From Rheinheimera sp. A13L (GTDB lineage Bacteria; Pseudomonadota; Gammaproteobacteria; Enterobacterales; Alteromonadaceae), in the NCBI RefSeq assembly GCF_000217935.1, contig NZ_AFHI01000012.1, positions 124,001 to 188,000 of the forward strand: a stretch of 64,000 bases of DNA, given 5' to 3'. Within the stretch, counting starts at the first letter, position 1. Every line of letters starts with the position of its first letter. Both the position numbers and the translations under genes were made by a program. The notes below the pieces were generated by a model. It was not told the DNA's origin and made no database searches. It worked only from the letters and a program-made list of their open reading frames with translations. Below, one piece after another: positions 59,230 to 64,000 of the stretch.

Positions 59230-60185
59230 AGGGTAAAATCTTCGTTGTAACGCCAGCCGCGGCCGGAGCGTACCTGCGGTGAGCGTTGAATTGTTTTATA
59301 TAATGCGTAATTAACCGCAAGCTCAGCCTCGTTGTAACCAAATGCAGTACGTAATGATGTGCTGCTAGAAAAACGTGGATTAATTTCTAGTAAAAAGACA
59401 TGATCACCATCCAGCCTAAACTGATAATTCGTAGGGCCGTAAGGTTTAAAAATGTTACTTAAACGACGGATCCAGCCATCAATGCCAGAGTGTGTTACAA
59501 CTTCTGCATATTGAGTATTGCCGGCTGCACCAAGCTTTCGCCGGAAGATAATTGAATCAGTGGAACTACCATCACCTAAACCAATAGCTGCTGCCGTATA
59601 TTCCTCATCATCTGAGCCAATAAATTTCTGCACAAAAAATGGGCGCTTCGTTTTCACACTCCAGTAGCGGTAATCCGTTTCGTCATCAAGCCTGACTATG
59701 CCAGAAGATGCACTACCTGATTTAGGTTTAAGGATAAAAGGTGGTTGTCCCAATTGTTGTAAACATTGCTGCCAGCTATCCCCTTCACATGCAGGTATAA
59801 CCTTCAAGCCCTGACCGCTACAAAACTCAGAAAAAAGCCACTTATCCCGGCACAATTCAATCAATTTAGGTGAATTTAGTAACACACGCTCTTGAAAAAA
59901 CGCGCGGTGTTGGTGAAAAAAATACATATCAATATCAAGCCCGGCGAGTACGAGATCGATCTGATGAGTGAGTAATAAATGCTGCCAAAACTGCAGATAA
60001 TCGTCAGAACCCTCCGGATACTGAGGTTTTTCTATAGTCAAATCGCATAAGGAACTCACTAAGGGTGTGATTGTTCTATCTACGCCGATCACAAACACAT
60101 TAAGCGCTGAACGACGCAAGGATTTAATGATCCCCTGACCAATAATAGCGCCAGCCCCGGTAACTACCACCTTAATTTTTTTCAT
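59226..60185 (-). CDS. ATP-grasp ligase
   Basis: This 319-residue protein has an N-terminal pre-ATP-grasp Rossmann part (VVVTGAGAIIGQGIIKSLRR) and an ATP-grasp core: PFILKPKSGSASSGIVRL, FFVQKFIGSDDEEYTAAAIG and FLLEINPRFSSSTSLRTAFG (metal-binding E-x-N-P-R-F). This is the CarB-like class that ligates a carboxylate to an amine or other nucleophile. The substrate is unknown; a sugar-bound amino group or an amino acid is conceivable. Its start overlaps the stop of the epimerase gene. Confidence 0.85.
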   Translation of the reverse strand: MKKIKVVVTGAGAIIGQGIIKSLRRSALNVFVIGVDRTITPLVSSLCDLTIEKPQYPEGSDDYLQFWQHLLLTHQIDLVLAGLDIDMYFFHQHRAFFQERVLLNSPKLIELCRDKWLFSEFCSGQGLKVIPACEGDSWQQCLQQLGQPPFILKPKSGSASSGIVRLDDETDYRYWSVKTKRPFFVQKFIGSDDEEYTAAAIGLGDGSSTDSIIFRRKLGAAGNTQYAEVVTHSGIDGWIRRLSNIFKPYGPTNYQFRLDGDHVFLLEINPRFSSSTSLRTAFGYNEAELAVNYALYKTIQRSPQVRSGRGWRYNEDFTL

Positions 60186-61060
60186 TATGATGCAACGTCC
60201 AGTGGTCCAAACCTATTGATAGTATTGAGTTCAGCAAGGCGCCTGAAATACTGCTCCATAGTTAGCTTTGGCTGATAGTGTAAAAGTGACCACAATTCTG
60301 CTTGTGCAGGATAATTCATTTGGCGAAAAGGAGTTTTCTGGGCATTGATATGCCAACTACCACCTCTGGAAAAAACGCGGTATGCTAAATCAGCAAGTTG
60401 GTGCATCAACCAGTACTCGTCAGACAATACCGGATATACGCCTTGCAATTTTTGTAGTGCAGCCCTGATCATTAATTCTGCAGCATCTTGCACATGCAGA
60501 AAATTTCTTGGTCCAAGAGAATCAGGCAATGCAAGTTTGTTACCGCTTCCAGCGTAAGCAACGAGACGTCCAAACCAAGGCTGATGGCGAATGCAGTCGC
60601 CATCATCGTCTATAAGATGGGTAAAACGTAAGCTACAAAATAACGATGACCGTTTATTCAGGCTCCAGGCAAACTGACTTTCAGCCATAAATTTACTTAA
60701 ACCGTAACTGGTGTAACCGGAAGAATCAAAATCCATAGCCGAAGCCAAAGTTCCGGCATATACCAATTGGCAACAATCGCTTTCATCCATCAGCTTTAGT
60801 ATTCGACTGGCACTATAGCTGTTCTGTTGAAAATTGAGGATAGATCCCTCAGGTGAGTCGTCTGCAAAACTGGCGGCACAATGAAACAGCACATCAAATT
60901 TCAGGCTGCAACTTCGATCTGTATTGCCATTGAGATCAAATTGCAGGTCACTGTCAGAGCTACGACCAATCTTAATCACTTCAATGCCGCGGCGACTTAA
61001 CAATTCGCAGAGCGATCTCCCTAACATGGAGCTGGCACCGAGCACAGCGGCATGCTTCAT
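60185..61060 (-). CDS. NAD(P)-dependent epimerase/dehydratase-like protein
   Basis: This 291-residue extended SDR has AAVLGASSMLGRSLCELLSRRG at the N-terminus, LFHCAASFAD, LVYAGTLAS, and Y-x3-K in SGYTSYGLSKFMAESQ, followed by RNFLHVQDAAELMI. It probably acts on a nucleotide sugar (epimerase, dehydratase or reductase). The family is too broad to name the reaction. It overlaps both neighbours by one to four bases. Confidence 0.82.
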   Translation of the reverse strand: MKHAAVLGASSMLGRSLCELLSRRGIEVIKIGRSSDSDLQFDLNGNTDRSCSLKFDVLFHCAASFADDSPEGSILNFQQNSYSASRILKLMDESDCCQLVYAGTLASAMDFDSSGYTSYGLSKFMAESQFAWSLNKRSSLFCSLRFTHLIDDDGDCIRHQPWFGRLVAYAGSGNKLALPDSLGPRNFLHVQDAAELMIRAALQKLQGVYPVLSDEYWLMHQLADLAYRVFSRGGSWHINAQKTPFRQMNYPAQAELWSLLHYQPKLTMEQYFRRLAELNTINRFGPLDVAS

Positions 61061-61776
61061 AACAGTTCTGCTTCAACTAACAAGCCAACACATAAATCGG
61101 GAAAATCTATCCCAACTTGCAGCATCGCCTGTAAATTCTCCTCAAATCTATCCAGGGTTTTCAGTACATGCAGAGGCAAAGGCTTAAGATAAATACCTTC
61201 TTCATGGGTTATTTTGTAACCCTGTTGCTCCAACTCCTGACGTAGCGTATCCCTGCAATACTGGCGCTGATGCCCTAGAGCTAAATCGTTGGCATTTAGG
61301 CTGTATATGTCATCTATCATTCCCAGCTCGATCCCCATACGCCTGTTCATCGATTTTGCATTTGGTACTGCAATATAAAACTTACCACCGGGTTTCAGAA
61401 ACTGACGGTAATGCTTCAAAACAAAGGCAGGGTCATCAACATGTTCAAGGATAAATCCCATAACGATCACGTCAAATTTCGTCGCGATGTCCAGAGTTTC
61501 GAAATAACTTTGGATAAGTTCAACTTTTAACTCTGGTTCAGCTTTCTTAAACATATCAATAAGTACACCAGAACCTTCTACTATGGTGTGCTGTGTAGTC
61601 ACAGCATTAAAAGTCGATGCAGTGAAACCATGACCAAGCCCTAATTCAAGCAAACTATCGCATCGTTTAAAGCGCTGAACGATGCGCTTAGGGTACCAGT
61701 GTAAAATAAGGTCATTTTCTATCGCAGTTGCGGCATTTGGCTGGTACTCAGAGATCACCATGTCTAACTTATTCAT
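61057..61776 (-). CDS. Class I SAM-dependent methyltransferase
   Basis: This 239-residue protein has LLELGLGHGFTASTF (motif I), a motif-II/III-like FDVIVMGFILEHVDDPAFVL and LKPGGKFYIAVPNAKS. The ATG at 61776 has AGGGG six bases upstream and gives MNKLDMVISEYQPNAA. An earlier in-frame ATG at 61839 has no ribosome site. The substrate is likely a sugar or lipid-linked intermediate. Confidence 0.85.
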   Translation of the reverse strand: MNKLDMVISEYQPNAATAIENDLILHWYPKRIVQRFKRCDSLLELGLGHGFTASTFNAVTTQHTIVEGSGVLIDMFKKAEPELKVELIQSYFETLDIATKFDVIVMGFILEHVDDPAFVLKHYRQFLKPGGKFYIAVPNAKSMNRRMGIELGMIDDIYSLNANDLALGHQRQYCRDTLRQELEQQGYKITHEEGIYLKPLPLHVLKTLDRFEENLQAMLQVGIDFPDLCVGLLVEAELL

Positions 61777-61865
61777 ATATCCCCTGAATATTTTATAAAA
61801 ATCAAAAAATGACTCAAAATCGGAAAGCAACTCTGCCACAACAGATACGACATGTGCTTCCAGTC

Positions 61866-62588
61866 TTACTTACCGCGAGTCAGACAGTGGCTACGCCAAT
61901 CGACAACTCCAGACTGCAGATAATGCAAGCCGGCTTTCCCCTGATGCGCAATCAGATCCAAACTAGTCACGTAAGGAGTGAAGGTACCAAAAAACTGAGT
62001 ATATGGAGCGCATTTATAATCCATGTACTTAACTTCTACAGCTTTCTCTTCAAACAACTCATGTTGAAGGTAGTTTGCTGCGCCATGACCGGTAATGTAA
62101 CAGCTAGCTTTTAATGCGTTGCAAATATCCAATAGTCTCTGACTACCTGCGCCATCAACACCAATGTCTCGTGAATCTAAAAATTCTGTAGTTTCTGTTA
62201 AACCAAAGTAGCGACTTAACGCAACTATGGACAAGCTGCTTAGCTGATCTAACGTAGTGCAAGGTTCAGACCAGACCGAATCGCACAAACCTTCTACATC
62301 TGAAAAAAAAGGCGCTTTACCCAATGAACGTTTTAATATGGCTAAATGCTCTTGTTTCCAGTTTTTTTTGTGATCAATTTCGACCTCATCGATCCGCTGA
62401 CGTGAACGAACATTTTTAACAGGAACAGTCATCCACGAAGTATCAGGATCAGTTTTGACCTGAACCCTATTAAAGAATCCCCTAGCAAATTGCACATCAC
62501 TATAAAAAACAAACTTATCAGCCAGCCTCACTTGTTCTAACAAACCAACCCAAGGAAAATACATAGGCTGAGATATAACAACATTCAT
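61866..62588 (-). CDS. WbqC family protein
   Basis: This 240-residue protein matches the WbqC-like family found in O-antigen and glycan clusters. It starts VVISQPMYFPWVGLLEQVRLAD, then FVFYSDVQFARGFFNRVQVK, WMTVPVK and YITGHGAANYL. The biochemical role of WbqC is not established; association with amino-sugar acylation has been proposed. It lies 27 bases after the aminotransferase gene. Confidence 0.88.
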   Translation of the reverse strand: MNVVISQPMYFPWVGLLEQVRLADKFVFYSDVQFARGFFNRVQVKTDPDTSWMTVPVKNVRSRQRIDEVEIDHKKNWKQEHLAILKRSLGKAPFFSDVEGLCDSVWSEPCTTLDQLSSLSIVALSRYFGLTETTEFLDSRDIGVDGAGSQRLLDICNALKASCYITGHGAANYLQHELFEEKAVEVKYMDYKCAPYTQFFGTFTPYVTSLDLIAHQGKAGLHYLQSGVVDWRSHCLTRGK

Positions 62589-62615
62589 TCTGAACCCCTT
62601 TAAGGAGACCGAAAA

Positions 62616-63734
62616 CTACTTAATATTTTTTGTAATTAATTCAGTCAGCACGGCAACAACCCTTTTCTGCTCGTCCATTGATATATCGACAAAACTTGGC
62701 AAGTTCATTGCCCTTTGACAAATAGAATATGCATTCGTGTTTGACTTATTTTCCTTAAACATAGGCAGAGCTGACAAAGGCCAGAAGAATACTCTGGCAT
62801 CAATGTTTTCTGCTAAAAACGCTTCCTGTAGCTGTTTCTGATGAATGCCACTATCTTCTGAAAAAACGACAGTCGGCATCCAATAAGAATTAACACATTC
62901 ATGTGATTCAGGATTCAGCTGAATTCTAGGCAACCCTTTCATTAATTCGGCATAACGATGAAAAACTTTACGTTTTGCGGTAATTAATTCCTCAATGCGT
63001 TCTAACTGCGCACACCCCAATGCAGCCTGGATATTAGACATCTTATATTTGAAACCAATCTCGTCCGGCCAAAACTGTTTATTCTGTCCGGTTTTACGAC
63101 CATGGTTACTCAAAGTCAAAACTTTTTGATATAGAGCTTCATCATTGGTCGCAAAAATACCTCCTTCTCCTGTAGTCATGGTTTTAGTGCCATGAAATGA
63201 GAACGCGGAAAATGTCCCCATACTGCCAGCCTTGTTTCCTTTATATTCCGAACCTAAAGCTTCTGCAGCATCTTCAATCAAGGCAAGTCCATACGTTCTC
63301 GCTAATTGCCTTAAACCATCCATATCACAAAGATTGCCATATAAATGGACTGCTATTATGGCTTTTGTTTTTGAGGTTATCGCGCGTTCAGCTTGCTGAA
63401 CACTGATACACCAGTTATCCGGGTCTATATCAACAAAGACTGGAGTTGCTCCCAGATGCACAACCGGAACGACACTGGCAATCCAGTTGGTGTCAGCCAA
63501 AATAACTTCATCACCGGGCCCTATACCTAAGGCCGCCATCCCCATGTGTAAAGCACCTGTACAGCTAGAGGTCGCTATGGCATAGCGCACGCCTAAATAC
63601 TCTGAAAAATTGCGTTCAAGCTTATTTATATAGTCATAACACTTGTCTCCCCAACCATGAGTGACTGCGTCCGTGACATAAGCTATCTCTAACTCACCAA
63701 TAGATGGCTTGGTATACATAATCTTGTTTTTCAT
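62616..63734 (-). CDS. DegT/DnrJ/EryC1/StrS-family sugar aminotransferase
   Basis: This 372-residue PLP enzyme resembles perosamine-synthase-type aminotransferases: IATSSCTGALHMGMAALGIG, DTNWIASVVPVVHLGA, AVHLYGNLCDMDGL, LIEDAAEALGSEYKG, the catalytic lysine in FSFHGTKTMTTGEGG, and a KMSNIQAALGCAQLERI block. It transfers an amino group to a keto nucleotide sugar. The HGTK motif distinguishes it from PseC above. It overlaps the upstream methyltransferase as ATGA. Confidence 0.92.
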   Translation of the reverse strand: MKNKIMYTKPSIGELEIAYVTDAVTHGWGDKCYDYINKLERNFSEYLGVRYAIATSSCTGALHMGMAALGIGPGDEVILADTNWIASVVPVVHLGATPVFVDIDPDNWCISVQQAERAITSKTKAIIAVHLYGNLCDMDGLRQLARTYGLALIEDAAEALGSEYKGNKAGSMGTFSAFSFHGTKTMTTGEGGIFATNDEALYQKVLTLSNHGRKTGQNKQFWPDEIGFKYKMSNIQAALGCAQLERIEELITAKRKVFHRYAELMKGLPRIQLNPESHECVNSYWMPTVVFSEDSGIHQKQLQEAFLAENIDARVFFWPLSALPMFKENKSNTNAYSICQRAMNLPSFVDISMDEQKRVVAVLTELITKNIK

Positions 63735-64000
63735 ATGATCGATAACTCGGGAATAAGGGTAACGAACTTACAATGTTCCGGCAGCTGTCCCGCCAGTTGT
63801 TGTATAACTTCATCACGGATGTTCCATGGTAATATCAATACATAATCCGGTTGATAAGCACTCAGTTGTTCAGGAGGTAGGATAGGTATATGGCTACCAG
63901 GCAGAAACTGTCCTTGCTTTGACTTTGCCGCATCAAATACCACGGGCAGGTCATCAGCCTGAATACCTGCATAGTTTAATAGCGTATTGCCTTTTGCTGC
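63731..64000 (-). CDS. Sugar C-methyltransferase, C-terminal fragment (cut by window edge)
   Basis: The frame is open to the window end and ends at 63731, giving 89 residues of the C-terminal domain of SAM-dependent NDP-sugar C-methyltransferases. AAKGNTLLNYAG (the usual G-A-x-AKGNT), VFDAAKSKQGQFLPGSHIPI, and YQPDYVLILPWNIRDEV are hallmarks of this class (TylC3/Methyltransf_14-like). The N-terminal catalytic part lies outside. An internal ATG at 63943 is not the start. Confidence 0.85.
   Translation of the reverse strand, partial: AAKGNTLLNYAGIQADDLPVVFDAAKSKQGQFLPGSHIPILPPEQLSAYQPDYVLILPWNIRDEVIQQLAGQLPEHCKFVTLIPELSII

Noticed and set aside
61777-61839. N-terminal extension of the methyltransferase from an upstream ATG
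   Set aside because: No ribosome site there; the ATG at 61776 has AGGGG at good spacing and the extension is not methyltransferase-like.

Overview
The window looks like a chromosomal segment of a polar-flagellated gammaproteobacterium of the Alteromonadales/Vibrio/Shewanella type. A Rheinheimera-like genome is my best guess. That guess rests on gene order (a flrABC-fli-flh-che block with parC/parP, plus a motCD pair) and on protein resemblance, not on a database search. I see no rRNA, tRNA, CRISPR array or complete insertion sequence.

Left region (1-11000, all on the minus strand): the 5' end of a Wzx-type flippase runs off the left edge. A dTDP-L-rhamnose operon (rfbB-A-D-C) follows, then a Wzz chain-length regulator, a 930-residue outer-membrane export protein with six SLBB-like repeats, wecB, and a beta-CASP metallo-beta-lactamase-fold nuclease. 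Strong hairpins separate these into units: after rfbC, between the export gene and wzz, and after wecB. Together they form a surface-polysaccharide locus.

Central region (11100-43800, minus strand): this is an almost gapless chemotaxis and flagellar superlocus. In transcription order it reads flagellin; flrA; flrB-flrC; fliE-F-G-H-I-J; fliK-L-M-N-O-P-Q-R-flhB; flhA-flhF-flhG-fliA-cheY-cheZ-cheA-cheB-motC-motD-parC-parP-cheW-DUF2802. Sigma-54 type -24/-12 elements can be read ahead of flrB, fliE, fliK and flhA, and a sigma-70 type promoter ahead of flrA. This fits the FlrA > FlrBC > structural-gene cascade known from Vibrio.

Right region (43970-54407, plus strand): a pseudaminic-acid operon (pseB, C, F, G, I and a PseH-like acetyltransferase) runs without a break into an acyl carrier protein, a ketoreductase-like SDR, an acyl ligase, a LuxE-like acyl-protein synthetase and a LuxC-like acyl reductase. 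This is a fatty-acid-reductase-like cassette without luciferase. It probably tailors the nonulosonic acid placed on flagellin.

Far right (54404-64000, minus strand, convergent): a long operon encodes a sugar C-methyltransferase (cut by the window edge), a DegT aminotransferase, a WbqC-like protein, a methyltransferase, an NAD-epimerase-like protein, an ATP-grasp ligase, a metallophosphoesterase, a CmcI-like protein, a GT2 fusion, a glycerol-3-phosphate cytidylyltransferase and a glycerophosphotransferase. I read it as an uncharacterised glycan-assembly operon ending in glycerol-phosphate addition. With the Pse/Lux cassette, it is the best candidate for undescribed chemistry here. No Maf-type flagellin glycosyltransferase is present in the window.
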